Shown in pieces: positions 11,022-23,943 of a stretch of DNA of 64,000 nt (within the stretch, counting starts at the first letter, position 1; each line of letters opens with the position of its first letter). The notes below the pieces were generated by a model. The model searched no databases, was not told the DNA's origin, and saw only the letters and a program-made list of their open reading frames with translations. Source of the stretch: Dipylidium caninum (taxonomy: Eukaryota; Platyhelminthes; Cestoda; Cyclophyllidea; Dipylidiidae); NCBI GenBank assembly GCA_017562135.1, contig QEYB01001312.1, positions 310,001 to 374,000 of the forward strand, in the 5' to 3' direction. A program made the translations under genes and the position numbers.

Positions 11022-14000
11022 ATGGCGTCCGACCAGGCGTCAACGGCGGTGTGGGACGGTCTTCCGCCCATCACCGGTGGGTTGGGGCTCATCGCCCGGG
11101 CCACGGAGCGTCTGAGACAGGAGGACAGTCCCGGCGGGGACGACGAGCTGCAGGTGAACATGCTGCAACCGAGTCAGAAGCACATGTCGATCATCGAGGG
11201 CAAACGGGCCATGCTCATCATGGACACGTGCATCTCCAAGGTGCTGTTGGTCGCGGCCTTCCCGCAGATCGTGGCCAACATGCAGTACTACGAACTGCTG
11301 CTTGGACGGGAGGTGAAACTGCTGTTTGAGGAGTACGCGAGGGTCTCCACCGAATATGAGGCGTTGTTGGCCGCCGCGGCCACCGAAGCGCCCGTCAGCT
11401 GCAATCGCGTCCGCGAGGTAAGTGTGGAAGCCGTGACGGTGCGGCGAGCGTGCGGCATGGCCAAATCGCCTCCGCGGGCGCTCATGTTCAGGAGCGGGCA
11501 TCCGACGGCGTCTCGGCCCGCTCCTTTGCCTCCCCCCACCGACGAAAAGCCCCGCCCCCTGTCAAGGCGTCCAGCGCCATGACAGTCGATTGTCTTCCAC
11601 CCGTTGCTAAGACCAACCACGCCACTTTCATCACCAGGTCCAACACCAGGCGACTTCACAGATCTTCACTTCCCTCCACCCATTGCAGCTCGGAGTCTTC
11701 CGATGACACTGTGTTGTGGCGAGGCTGCGCATCAATTGCAGGTTCGCTGCTGGGCAGATTTGCTCCCTGGAAGCCCGGAGAGGGAAAAGACCACCGTCTC
11801 CCCTGCCCCTGCGTGGCCCCCGTCCCCGCCTCGAGTTACGCTTCGCGTTGCAGAGGGCTGCGCGTCCAAACTAAAGACGCTGGAGAACGCGATAGTCAGG
11901 TGGGAGCTCGGACGTCCAACAAACGCCCTCGCCCCGTTTCCTCTCGCTGCGGCGGCGTCGGGGAATCGGCCGCGAGGCTCCGACGGAGAGTGACGGCGGG
12001 AGAAGCTTCCAACCGTCCTGTGCCGCCTCGCCACGCCTGCCCCCCACCCCCGGCGCAGAAACCCGCCTATTTTACCGCCACTGAAGCGGCTCCGTTTGCC
12101 CGCCACTCAACAAAGCGCACTCGGCAGGGCAGGCGGCGATGGAACCAACGCCCTCCCCACGTTGCTCCTGTCGGTCGGCCCGTCGGCGCTCATGTGCCTC
12201 CTTCCTCTTCCCTATTCCGCATACTACTGAAATGCCGAGCAAGTGGGCGCCTGTTTGCTGCAATGGGTTGCGCGGTGGTCCCGACCTGCGGCATACGGGG
12301 TCACCCATTCGATGTGCACAAGAGCGCGGGGAGGCGGGGCGGGGCGGGGCGGGGCGAGAGGCGGAGGGACAAAAGAGCTCCGCACCCACCGACGGGCCCG
12401 GACCCCGTGCAAGGGACGATAGACTCACCAAGCAGAGCGCGTGGCGACCCCCGCGCCCGCGGAGCGTCCCCGCCTCAACCGTCGGGCCCGCCGACGGCTC
12501 CCTTCGTATTAATCCCGAAAGACCGCGTACACACTTCGAGGCACTCAGGAATTTCGCGAGATTTCTCCCCTAACACGACTGACCGGAGCCAAATGACGAA
12601 AGCGCGCGACCGATTCACCTCCATCTCGACTTCGGCCCTCTCGCACTGGCAGCACCTCTCTTCTCTTCGGGGCTGCCGCTTCCGACAACGCACTATTTTT
12701 AGGCCTCGACTAATTCCTTCCTTCCTTCCTCTCCGTCTTTCTTCTACTTCGCCCTGTCCCGAGTCGCCTCGACCGCCCGCCCGCCCGCCCCACCGGCGGG
12801 GAGGAGAGCGGGACAGGCGAGGGGCGCCGCCGACCGTAAAAATAGGCCTCGAGTGACAGCACGCCCCTCCGGACAGACGGAAGTCTCGTTTCACTTAAGG
12901 CGCCACTCGGAGTGGCAGTAGACACAAACGACCAGACAGTCGATGCAATCCGCTTTTCTTGGAGGCCGCAACCACTTTCGCCCCACGCCAACCTCTGCCC
13001 TTTGACTTCACTCTACCGCCAGACTTCCCTTCACTGCCTCCCCAGTTGGTCGGGGAGTCATTTTGCACAGAACCGAGGCAGGCGGGGCGGCCGGTCCGTT
13101 AAAAGACGCCCAAGAACTGCGGCTGAAGGGCTGCCGTCCAGTCGTGGCCGCGTCGAACACCCAAGGAGGTTCGCTTCACGCGGCCGAGCGGGTGGCATCA
13201 AGGTCCCGCGTCCTCGTTGATCGCAGCCTCGCTTTTCTGCAACGCACCGCGATGCAAGGGGAAAAACCGGACGTGGCCTCCGCTTCGTGCTAAGGTTGTT
13301 AAAAAGTGCTTGCTTAATCACTGCGCGCGTTGCATGGCAGAGGTGGCCCCGATCATCCACTCCAGACCCGCGGCCCAGTGGCCGCTTTCGCCTCCCTCGG
13401 ACAGAGGCTCAACCTTGGGACGGGACGCGCACACAGTAAGGAAACAGGGGGGTTGGGAAAATCACTTAAAGGCTGCCCTTTAATGCAGCCCCGACCGACT
13501 GGCCGGGCCGCAATCAGCCGAGATGGCGAGTTCTCGTCACTCCCCGCAGCCGTCACAATGTTCCACTGCGAAATTGAAGTTAGATTCTCGTCCTGCGGGA
13601 GCGGTGAGCGGTCGGACACTCGTGTGGCTCTCACTTTCGCGTTTCCGTTTCCACGTGCCAGTGCGGGTGTTACTTAATTCGCATTTGAGTAGAGCAAGTG
13701 GAGGATTCGGTGTCGTGGCGAATGGTTTGGGCAAAGCGGCAGTAAATTAAAAATTGCGCGCCAGGAGGGAGGATGCGGACGCGGCGGCGACTGCCTGGCA
13801 GGCCGCGGTGACGGCGGGCGGGCCTCATGCCTCCGGTGTTCCCGCGATTTGGTGGAGGTGGTGGGAGAAGTCGCGAACCAATGCCACTTTCCCCTGAGTA
13901 GCCTCCGATGGGACCTGGTCCGCTTGCCAACAGCGAGTCCGCGGCTCTCATCCCGTCGACACGAGTTACTGCCCAGACTGCCATCGTGTTCCACGGACTC

Positions 14001-17000
14001 GCCCGACTTGTTGACGGGAGTCGCACACTCCCCGACTGCTTCCTTGGAAACCCTGAATGCGCGCCTGATCGAGGAAGGCTGCTATCTGCGTCAGCACAGC
14101 CTTCCCACCTTCTCCCCCCCCCCCCTCTTCGCAGCTCCTGCGACCATTCTGGCGACACGACGCGACACGATACGAAAACGGCGGTTCGGACGAGATGCAA
14201 GTGGGTCGGCCGTCGCGAAGACGCGTTTGAGGCGACTGCCAGGCGAGCTGCTCACTTGGCAGCCAATTCAACACGGAGCGCGGCGGGGAGGTGGCCTAAG
14301 GGCGGGCACGGAAAGAGGACAGAAGCCGTGCTCCGCCAACTTCTCCTTCCACTGCACACCCGACTTTTGAGAAATTGGATACTGCCCGGCCGGAGCGAAT
14401 GTTGCGCGCACACCCGCTCCGCTGTCGGTCAGAATGGCACCGAGGGCTGCTCCGATTTCCTTTCAGCTGAAGGACCGCCTCTCCGACGTCACCCGCCGCA
14501 TCACCCGCTGCATCGTGGCCGAGCCGGCGGTGACCGCGGCCCTCATCCGGCACTACCGCGAGTGGCGCATCGAGCCGCGGGGCGCGATGCGCGACCTGGC
14601 CAGCCAGTTGGTGCAGCTGCGCTTCATCCTGCGCCAGGTCCTCCTCGTGAGTCCTCGCGAGACCGCGGCCCGCGACCAGTACATCGAGCGGGCCGAGAAG
14701 CAGGGCGAACGACAAAGTGTCACTCTCCAGCGGCTCACCGACCGACTGGAGGCGCTGACGCGCGAGCAGAACAAACTGGTGAGTGCAGCGTGGCCCGCCG
14801 TCCCCCTTCAGCCCTCCATTGCAGTTTTCAGGGCTCTCACCTTGTCGACCGCCTCCGATCGGGCGGTCCTGCGAGGTGGTTTTTTGCCTTCAAACCGCCC
14901 CCCGCCCTCAACCGCTCTCCCGAAGAGGAGGAGGCGAAGGAGGCGCCGCGAGCACAATGAGACAGCGTTTTAAGCAGTTAAAAGAGGACCACAGAGACGA
15001 GGACGGCCGCATGGACCCGGACTCGAGGCTGTCCCGTGGGAAATGTCGGTTTCGGGCGGTGAGGGCCGCCCGCTGGGCGAAGCGTCGGTTTGGGGACAGC
15101 ATTCGAGGATCATCTCCGTGGACCCCTCAGCGCGCATTGCCTTGACGGGGGGGGGGGTTTGCTTCCTCCTCCTCTTCTTCTTCTTCCCCCTCGCCAATAA
15201 CGCGACACACCCGTGCCTCAGTCAGCTGTAGAAGCGATTTTTCGGTCGTTTTGGCCGTGCCATTTCCGCCAACGTGGAGGAGAGTGGCAACTTTGAAGGC
15301 CTTCCAATGTGCCTCGCCCAGCCCGCCCTCGCTTAGACGGCTGCACGCACACATTGGCGACAACCTCCGGACTGCCCCGCCCCGCGTGCCCTTCGCGGTG
15401 GCACAGGGCAACTCCTCACCGTCCGAGTCGAGGGTGAATGATCTTCCTTAAGCGATTTTACCCCGGCAAAACGACAGTTTCGGGGCCACGTCGAGGAGGC
15501 GAGGGCCGCAGACGCCCCGGACCCCTGGGTGAGAGCTCCGTACGCCAGTCTACTCGGCCCCGCCGCCGCCGCCGCCGAAAGTGAGACTTTGCGCAGTGCC
15601 AGCGGCTTTGTCGAGAGCCACACCGACGCTGCGATCAATTAAGGCGACTCAGGTGTAGGGTGTCGCTGCCCCACCCTCTTCCAGCCTTCTGTCGCGCACA
15701 CGCACACACACACACACACACAAGCGCTGCACACGGAGCTCGGCAAGGTTACGGCGAGCATAAAAGGGCACTCAACTTGAGCCCGTGAAAGGCACACTCT
15801 CGCACGCGCTGTAAAAAGAGGCGGCAGGGCGGTGCAACGGACTCGGGCTGCTACGACGCTCACAAATTGGCAATGTAGGCGACAAGAGGGTGTGGGGCGG
15901 GCGTGTGAAGGGGGGAGAGGGCCCACACTTCTCTGCTTCGTCGCCTGTCTTTCACTCTCTCCACCAGGACGTGCGGACCGCCGTTGCACGCAGTCGCCGG
16001 CGGCGAGATGCCCGAGGCCGTGCCACGCGAGGACGACCGGCGGGCCCTGTCAACTCATTGTCACGCGAGCTATGGGCCGGTTGATCAGCGTCTGTCGCCC
16101 CCTTAGAGCCGAACGTGATGCGGTGGCTGGCGGCGTCGCACCGCGCGAAGGGACAACCGGTGATGAGTGATGGGTCACATGACACCGTCAACCGCAGTCC
16201 GCCCTTCTCCCCTGTCCCCTGTCCCGAACCGTGTGGCAGTCGACAGCCAGTGCCGCGAACTGCCTCTCAGCAAGCAGTTTTTGAGGGCGACTCCTTCCAC
16301 CGCCGCAGATAAGCACGGGGGGCACAAGAGACCTCTTTCCCTCTCTTTCCCTCTCTCTCTCTCTGGAATGCGGCCTGGCGAGAGGAGCGCCCCACACTGC
16401 ACCTGACGGGGACGGAGGAGGCGAAGAAGCCCAGGGCTGATTAATGACCCCGACACTTCTTCAGGCAGTGGCAGAGCCGCCAAATTCATCAACAGGGAAT
16501 ATAACCCACACACTGCCGATTTGATCTGTCAGTAGGAAGCCAATGTTGAAGCAAAAGAGCATTGGCAATAACGCTACAACACGAGCAGGAACTGGGGAGA
16601 GGAAGTGCTAATTCGCAATCTCATGCGTTTAAGGGTAAAAAGCGGACGCCGGCAATCGGGGACGATGTAAACCTACCTGCGCAGTGACGTACTGCCGGTG
16701 AAGTGTTTAGACTCGTGACCTGATAATCGTACACACTCTTGTGTGCTTTGACACTCTAGTCGGAGGAGAAAGTGCGTGAGATCGAACGTCTGAACGCCTC
16801 TCTTCTGACTACCGAGGAGGGCGCCACACAGGCAATTGCGACAGTGCGCGAGAAACTTCGTGAGAGAACACAAGGAAGCCCGGAGAAAACACCGAAGTAA
16901 GAAACCATCCCCAAACTTTACTCGTCTGTATTTCCCGTTTTCGGTGAATAAGAGTGGCTGACAGCGTGAAAGGGCCAGGGGGGCACAGCGGCGCGTGACT

Positions 17001-18369
17001 AGCGCACGAGAGCACTTTAGAGTGAACAACAGAAAGATGCGAATGACGTCAGGTGTTCACCATCTTTTCGAGATGCCCTATAGTCAATGATACTGAAAAA
17101 AGTGTTCCCCTTCTCTGTGTCTCAACTAGTAACTCTAACTGAATGAAAATTTTGAGCATGCGTATAGGGAACTTTATTTCTGCGATAGAAAGTTCGGTAA
17201 CCGAATGACAAACGTCAGCCAAACCCGAGGGCGGCCATGCTTTGTGAGCATAGAGGCCATTCGCGATAAGGCTGGGCGGGCTCCCCGCGCAGTGGCCTAT
17301 CGCGACCCAAGAGCAAAATGAGCTAGGTGTTAAACAGGGAAGATTATTAAAATTTTATTACGATCAGGAGCCCAAAAACGAGATGTTAATAGCATAATTT
17401 GTAATTACCGCGTCATTAAACTAAATACTTAGGGATTGTCTTGCACTTATACGTAGCATAAGAAAACAATGAAATTCTCGTGACGAATGCCGCAATACTT
17501 TGTAGACAAGTAAGTAGTGGCAAAAAATAAGCGTGTGTATAAGTAGCATTAAACTCAATGTAAATCTGAAGCGAAATTTGCCTTTTTTGTGTCATAATAC
17601 ATCGAAAACGTTGATTTTGTGGGTCAAGAGTGCGCATTAAATGCCACCGTGCGGTCAGCGAAGAATTAGTAGTCCCCATGTCTCTACTATTAAACGGCAA
17701 CTAATATGGGATTTACCAGGTCAATGGGTTAATTTTGAGCAGGAATTACAAGGTAGCTTATGAAAAATACTCAAGCGATAAACCTTTTGAAGTACCTCCA
17801 TTCCGAAATCCGAAGACTTTTTTATCTACAGTGCATTGAAAGTTGACTGTTTTTTAGAGACAGTACAAATGTTGGCAGAAGACTCTTTGGCGGTGAAACA
17901 GCTCTACGAGGAAGAGTCAGCCTCCTTTCGAAAACGGGAGTTAACTATACGGCGTCAAAAGTGGAGGCTCGAGGATCAGCTGGCCAGCACCATCAAAAAG
18001 AATGGACGATCAGCTTTTCGAGCTTCAGGCCAAATACGATGAAGCCAAGAGCCAGTTCGACCGGGAGATGAAGGCTTTTGAATTTCTCAAGGCCAAGTTC
18101 GATGTGAGCAAAATTAACGTTTACTTAATAAAAATTAGTAACGCCTTGTGTTTAATCGGCTATAGGTTGCTTTGCAGCCTCTGAAGGCGGAATATGACGA
18201 GATAATAGAAGCCAGGGTGAAGGAGGAAGAGGCGAGGATGCAGGCAATCAGGGAGCGCGATGAGATGGTCAGGTCAGCCACCTTCATCACTTCGCTCTAC
18301 AGAGCCTACAAAGCTCGGCGACGTATAAAAAGCAGAGAGAAAAGGACGCAAGTTCTCAGTATGATCTGA
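11022..18369 (+). CDS. drc10: Dynein regulatory complex subunit 10-like (IQCD) protein, with one apparent frameshift
   Basis: Exons: 11022-11417, 14467-14778, 16760-16859, 17858-18103 and 18178-18369. The exon 1 start has a good context (AAATGG). All junctions match in phase. A one-base surplus in the A-run at 17995-17999 breaks the frame; with one A fewer the model is 415 codons including the stop, close to the length I recall for IQCD. N-terminal helices include 'KRAMLIMDTCISKVLLVAAF'. The middle is coiled coil ('EREHK'-type heptads in exons 2-4, 'YDDQLFELQ'-like segment in exon 4). The C-terminus has 'EYDEIIEARVKEEEARMQ' and then a degenerate IQ motif, ITSLYRAYKARRR. Family role: part of the nexin-dynein regulatory complex of motile axonemes (sperm, flame cells, ciliated larvae). 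Exon 5 could alternatively start at 18166, adding four residues. The frame break may be a sequence error or a real lesion. Confidence 0.75.
11418..14466 (+). other. Intron 1 of the DRC10-like gene
   Basis: A 3049-nt intron, phase 0, with donor GTAAGT and acceptor TTTCCTTTCAG. It is very G+C-rich, with GGGGC pentamers at 12336-12356, CGCCC repeats near 12776-12793 and a C-run at 14114-14125. The longest open frame in the window (468 codons, 11450-12856) lies here. It starts after the donor and has a low-complexity, Arg/Pro-rich translation, so I regard it as intronic. Confidence 0.6.
15147..15157. repeat. G homopolymer run (11 nt)
   Basis: Eleven guanines followed by TTT, within DRC10 intron 2. 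Confidence 0.85.
15696..15721. repeat. (CA)n microsatellite
   Basis: A CACACG-to-CACA dinucleotide tract inside DRC10 intron 2. Confidence 0.85.
16860..17857 (+). other. Intron 3 of the DRC10-like gene
   Basis: A 998-nt intron, phase 1, donor GTGAGA, acceptor CTGTTTTTTAG. Its second half is A+T-rich, so it is a local island of low G+C inside the G+C-rich block. A second donor-like GTAAGA follows 34 nt downstream, but using it puts the next exon out of phase. Confidence 0.55.
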
Positions 18370-20310
18370 TAACCATTTGATTTGCTTAAATTAACCAAAA
18401 TTACTCGATCTAGTGGACAGTGCTTCAACTTTTCTCCGTCCCCGTCGATGGTGGGTATCCTGCTTTAAATTGCCTGCCTCTCTCGTGTAACACTGGATAC
18501 TGTCACTGACGCTAATAAGGGGAAGCGTGTTTGAAGGTTAACGCTTCGGAACGGGTCCTCAGCCCTCACTCCAAGCATGGCCGAGTAGGGCGGCAGTCCC
18601 ACTGGGAAGCGGGGCGTATGGGAGAAGGCTTCCTGCCACCTTCTTTCCATATCTCCTTCGCCCTCTAATTCGTTATTCCACTGACATGCTCATCACGGCT
18701 ATCGTGCAAACGAGATTGTCCGAAATAACCCCTCCACTCAGTGTAATTCTCGGCGAATATGCGGCGGCGCTGACACCTTGAGGTGTCTACTCCCGGTGAG
18801 AGGTGAGAGGCAACAACTGGTTCTCGTTGCGAGGCCCGGAAGATACTCTCGGGCCGAGTGGGACCCGCCTCGGCCTTGGGAGAGGAGGACGCGGGTCGAG
18901 TGCTGAGCACGTGGGCGGCCTACGCCTGCAGAACGCCGAAAATGAAGGAAAAAGACGTGGCTGCGTGTCCCATTCTCCCCGCAAACGGGCCTGGTCTGGC
19001 GGCCAGGCGACACGGGGTCGGAGGAGTGCGCTTACTTCGGACAGGCCAGTTGGACGTTGGAAGAAACGGCGGCTGGCAAAAGTCTCCCCACGTCCGCCAA
19101 TTTCCTCGGCGGTAAGCGAAGGGGGGCGAATTTCCGACCGTGAAAGTAGTAAATTGGCCGAGAAGTAGCCCCCCCCCACCCTCATCCTCACCCCCCTCGG
19201 CAACCTGCTTCCGCTTCCATCTCTCGTCTCGGGACCGCCGCTTCCCTCGCACTGCCAGACGTTGGCATCTGCCTCGTGACATTCGGTGGCAGACGAGAAA
19301 ATTTTGCCCAGCCGGGGTTTTTTTCACTCCGACGGGGCCTTTTCGCGACGCCACGGCGGAGGCTGCGGAGGCAGGTCGAAAAAGCCGCAGAGAGAGAGGC
19401 AAGTGGACAGGAGAGAAGGGGAGGCGTCCGATCAGCTCGCCTGGATGCCCTCGTGGGCAAAGTGGACGAAGCATCCCCCTGGCGGTTAATTCCGGTGGAA
19501 AACTTTCGCGACTTGCAAATGCTTCGAAAGGAAGGAGACACGCGTCTCCGCCTTCCGTCTCCGTCCGCCAGTGGGTGCGCTGTTCCCGGTTGGCAGAGGC
19601 GGTTGGGACGCCCGACCGGGACACCGGAAGGCAGCTCGAGGCCCCGGGACCCCGAGTTGTCCGCCGGGCGGGTGCAGTCTTTTGGGACGCCTGCCAACAT
19701 TTGGCAAGTGTTAAGACACTGGGCGTAGTTGCACCCAAATTCTCCGGCTGCCAACGTAAATTTCCGCTTTTGCCTCCGCTGTCCCGTCTCGGCCCAGCAC
19801 CAACTGCCGCGGCGGACGGGAATGGCCGAGCCTGTCGCAAAGCGCGAGTTTGCCAGACAGCCTCGAGGGGGTCGGGGCTTTGGGCGCTCCGCCGCCCTCT
19901 TCGCCGGCGGAGTGCGAGGAGGGCGACCCGGTCGGCCTGCGACAAAAATACTGCTGGCTGGGCGGGAGACGATGGTCACGTGACATTAAGTAGACAGGCA
20001 AGAAATCCCTCCGCTCCCCAACGATTGCCTCCCCTGCCTCTCTCGCGCTCTCTCTCGCTCTCCGCCCCTCTTCCCCGCGGCCTCCCCTTTCCCGGACAGG
20101 AAAGGGCAGACGACGGAGGAGGAGGCTGCCGCGCGCCCGCCGCGCTCATCGCCCGCGGACTGCACCGCGGAGGCAGCGGTGGCGACGGGAGGAGACAGGA
20201 CCGGGCCATCGGGTGTTGCGCTGGACTCGGGTGAAAGCAGCCCTCGTGACTCCTTCGCCACCCGTCGTTCGCAAGCCAAGTCGGCGGGGCTCGCGAGTCT
20301 GCCGACGGCA

Positions 20311-20357
20311 TCTCCTCCTCCTCCTCCTCCTCCTCCTCCTCCTCCTCCTCCTCCTCC
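20311..20357. repeat. (CTC)n triplet repeat
   Basis: About fifteen uninterrupted CTC/CCT triplets. They generate poly-Pro, poly-Leu or poly-Gly/Glu/Arg open frames on both strands; none of these is taken as a gene. Confidence 0.95.
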
Positions 20358-23115
20358 GTCCAGCGTTTCGGGCTGCGCTGCCCGCATTTGTGCCTCTGCC
20401 CACATCTCGCACCAAATCCACACCCACCTCGGCGTTGTGGACGGATTGAGTGGCCGAGGCTGTCATCACTGCCACCCGCAAGGTCCGCCGAGTTACGCCC
20501 GATGGAGCAGGACCTACCGCACTGCCGACGTCCGGATCGCCGAGAGTGGTCGGAAGCGTCAGCCAGTGTCCGCAGGCCTCTAGCGAGACCGCGCAGAGGC
20601 CGCGTTGGGCTCACCTCACCTCGGCCGGATCTCCGCCCCGGCGTGGAGCCCGGTCCTCCGCTCCCCCATCAGGGGCACAGAAGTCTGCCCGGCCGCCCGT
20701 TCGCTCGCCCGCTCGCCCGCCCGTCCGGTCCTCTGCGACTCGGCGGGCGACGGCGGATGGGTGCTTGAACCCGTGGGCCGCCCCGACGCCGCGCGGAGAC
20801 GAATCCCTTCGGGGCCGCGCAGGCGCGGACGAGGTCGCCCCGTGTTTCCGCACACTCCGCACCGACGTCCTCGGTGTGGGTCGCCTCCACCCGCGGCACC
20901 CACTAGCTGCTGTGGAAAAACGCCGCGCTTGTCAAAACGTGCCAGCGAAAGTGACATTTTTCGCGAAATTTCTCGGGGAAATTTAAGAGGGAATGCAGAA
21001 AATTTCGCTTCGTGGACGGATCGTCCCCGCTTCCCGTAACAGCGGCCTTCGCTGTCTCGGAGAGCAGGATTGCCGGTGTTCGGGAGCGGCTCTGACGCCC
21101 AAATGGTTCACTCGCCAGCACCTCCGCCGCCCCCGCCACTGCCGTAACGTCCTTTGGGAGCGAAGGAGGCAGTGGGGAGAAGGCGGCCCACGCCTCAGGG
21201 AGCCTCTCAAGCCGGGCGGGAGACGAGTTGGTGCCTCGAGCGACCAGACGCGCCTCCCACTTCGCCTCCCGCCCGCTGAGGACGTCCTGCTATCGCGCTG
21301 CGACGAGTCGAGACACGTCCACCGTCCCGCGAATAATGGAGACCGACTTGTCCGGAGCCTTTGCGAGCGCAGGCGTTGGTGAAGCAGTTCAGACTCGGAA
21401 GCCCCCGTGTCGGTTGGCGGGGGGGGCCGCCGCTCCCATGGCGAGTTCGGCGTCCCGGCCGCAACCGCCTCTTCCACGGCTGCCGAGAGCTCCACGGCCC
21501 CGGCAGGAGCGCACGAGTGCCGAGGCTTCTGCTGCCCGAAGGACGCCCTGCCAGGATGCCTGAGGACAGCGAACTCCTCCTCCTCCTCCTTCTTCCGAGC
21601 CCTTTGCGGCGCGCTAACCGTCGTGGGCGTTGGAGTTGGCAGGCGAAGTGGCAGAGGGAGCCCTGCAATTCCCAGAAGGCACAACCGTCTTCTCGTTCGC
21701 CGGCGAGGGAACAACAGACTGGACAGAAATGCGCTTCAAGCCGGCGAAGATGAGGCGTCCTTCTGCTGGTAAATCGTGCCAAAAGGAGGCGATGCGCGAG
21801 GGCTGGACGAAAAAAAACAACACGGCAAGCCGGGCCTCAACGGGGGACGAAGACCTGCGCACCCCATGGCATTGGACTCGAGAGATTCCGCAGGCCGCAC
21901 GTCGTCGGCCGGTCCAGTCTGCTCGGCGCAGCCGGCGCTCGCGGCGAGGCGTGGCGAACTGACGACCCTCCGCACGCGTGGCCCACCGGATGGGTGACCG
22001 TCCGTCCGGCGCGACACTTGGATGCCATCGCCGCGACTTCCCCCGCCCCCGAGGGCTTCCGCAGGGGCTCGGATGGAGAAGAAGACATCCACGCCGGTTA
22101 TCCGCTCCCAACTCTCCTGGCGCTCGGCAACCTCATCCTGACGCCGAGCTGGCTGCATAAGGCGCCCTCCGCCCGCTGGCGTCGGCGTCGTGTCCCCGGG
22201 GCGCTGACGCTTTCAGCGTGGGCTGCGTCAGGAGACCGAGCGGAGACCAACGGCCATCGGAAAGGTGGCCATGCTTCCACGCTCGGGGCCAACCTGTGCC
22301 CGGCGGAGTCCCTCGACGCCGGGGGCGCGTCCATTCAGCGAGGAGCAGGTGCGCTGCAGTGGTCCCTCGCCTCGGCGACGATAACTTCGCCCACGAGGTG
22401 ACAACGAAGTCGCGCGGGGCTGTGAGAGGAGAGGATGTGAGGTGGGCGAAGGGCAGAGGCCAGAGCCCGCCCCAGAAGGAACGGGAGGCTGCAGACCACC
22501 GAGTCCACCAGGTGTCCTCCCGATCATGACTGGCGGAGGGTTTGCCGACTCGAGTTCGCGAATTCCCCGACCAAATCGGCGAACAACGCCTCGTCCGTCC
22601 GCCGAACGACGGTCTCTACGCTGACTGTCGGCCCATTTTGGCGGAGGCGGAGTGGAGTCCCGGACGGTCACCACGGCGCTTCAGCGAGCATCGACAAGTG
22701 GCTTCGTCCGCCGCGGATGGCAGGGTTTTATTTTGGTGGGGAAAGAAGGCTCGGGAGGTGGGCAAATTGCGTAAAACGTGGACGTGCGCGCACGGTTCAG
22801 CCGCCTCGAAGATGAAGGCAGCCCATGAGCAGCCTGGAATTGTCCGTTGGGGGGAGAGGGCAGCATCGTCCGTGCTGCTGCGGCCCTCGTCCCTCCGCCC
22901 ACTGCCCCGCGACGCGTCGCCAGGTCCTTTGGACGCGGAGATTTGTTCCCAAAGGAGTGGATTCCTGCTGGAGCTGGAGCAGTTCCCTAAAATACATGAT
23001 CCACTGCCGCACCACGTGGAAAATCACCTTCGACTCGTTGAAGAGGCCAAAAGGCGTCTCCACCTCTCCCAACTGCGCGAAGGCACCCTCACGAAAGCCA
23101 CGGCGAGAGCGCGAA

Positions 23116-23168
23116 GCCCAGCCCAGCCCAGCCCGGACCGGACCGGACCGGACCGGACCGGACCGGAC
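23116..23168. repeat. Adjacent pentanucleotide arrays (CCCAG)n and (GACCG)n
   Basis: Three to four CCCAG/CCCAGC units run straight into about seven GACCG units. They are two different 5-nt tandem repeats, head to tail, in the G+C-rich intergenic block. Confidence 0.9.
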
Positions 23169-23891
23169 GCCTGCGGACGGCGGGGGGGGGGCGGCAACCT
23201 CCGCCCGCGCGCTTCTTCCTGCCTGGCACAATACGGCGAGGAGGGCGATTCCCTGTGCCACTTTTGCGGGACCGCCTCCGTCGCAGTGGACCCGAGCCAA
23301 AGATAGAACGGCGAAGCGGAAGAATTCTGACGAGTGGCAATAATTCTCCTGCGGGCTGCACTTTGCGGCCTCGTGCCTGCGCGAAGCCGCCGCAGTCCCT
23401 GGCGTGTGGGCGACCTCCCGCGGGCTGCCGGAGCCTCGGAGGCCCTCGTTCTCCCCCCGGACCGCCGTGAGGATGCGTCTGCAAACAGCGGCACGAAATG
23501 CAACTCCTGCGGGGCAGTTTTCCGGCCGGGAGGAGGAGCAGCCGCCCGCGTGCTCCGCACGGAGGCGAAATTGGGCCTGCGCTCGACCGGCCGAACCGCC
23601 GCGGTCGCCGGGGCCGCCGCACGAGGGCGTCGCGCGGAGGCGGGCCGGGCGCTTTCGAGCGAGGCGCTGGCATCCATCACGCGTCTCTTTAGCGCAGGCG
23701 GCCGAACGGTGATGCGAACGGCCAGTTGGTCTCCGGCGGCACGACTTACGCCCCCGCGCAATTGACGTGGCGCCCCCGGCCGGCCCGCCAGCCACGCCGC
23801 CGTCTCGCCAACTGCCTCCTCGCGCGCCTCGCCCCGCGGCGACCTGCAGACGTCCGCCGGTCGGCGCGTGTCCGCAGCACAACCGACCGAC

Positions 23892-23899
23892 GCGGCGGC

Positions 23900-23941
<42 letters not shown>
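23892..23941. repeat. (GGC)n triplet repeat
   Basis: About sixteen GGC/GCG triplets with one GGT interruption. It is prone to expansion and to secondary structure. The flanking open frames read poly-Ala, poly-Gly or poly-Arg and are not accepted as genes. Confidence 0.95.

Positions 23942-23943
<2 letters not shown>

Larger units (their letters stand above)
14779..16759 (+). other. Intron 2 of the DRC10-like gene
   Basis: A 1981-nt intron, phase 0, donor GTGAGT, acceptor ACACTCTAG. It contains a G11 run (15147-15157) and a CA microsatellite (about 15696-15721). No other feature was recognised. Confidence 0.6.

Noticed and set aside
11450..12856. 468-codon plus-strand open frame
   Set aside because: It starts after a phase-consistent donor of DRC10 exon 1, has an Arg/Pro-rich translation without domains, and lies in DNA where stop codons are rare on all frames.
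16860..16901. DRC10 exon 3 extended to the GTAAGA at 16894 or to its in-frame stop
   Set aside because: The later donor leaves the next exon out of phase. The GTGAGA at 16860 joins in frame and keeps the coiled coil.
17250..17310. Hairpin with TCGCGATA/TATCGCGA
   Set aside because: The perfect stem is only 8 bp with many flanking mismatches; it is not distinguishable from chance.
20311..20357. Possible poly-proline or poly-glycine protein encoded by the CTC array
   Set aside because: Every frame through the array is open, and none is flanked by convincing coding sequence or splice sites.
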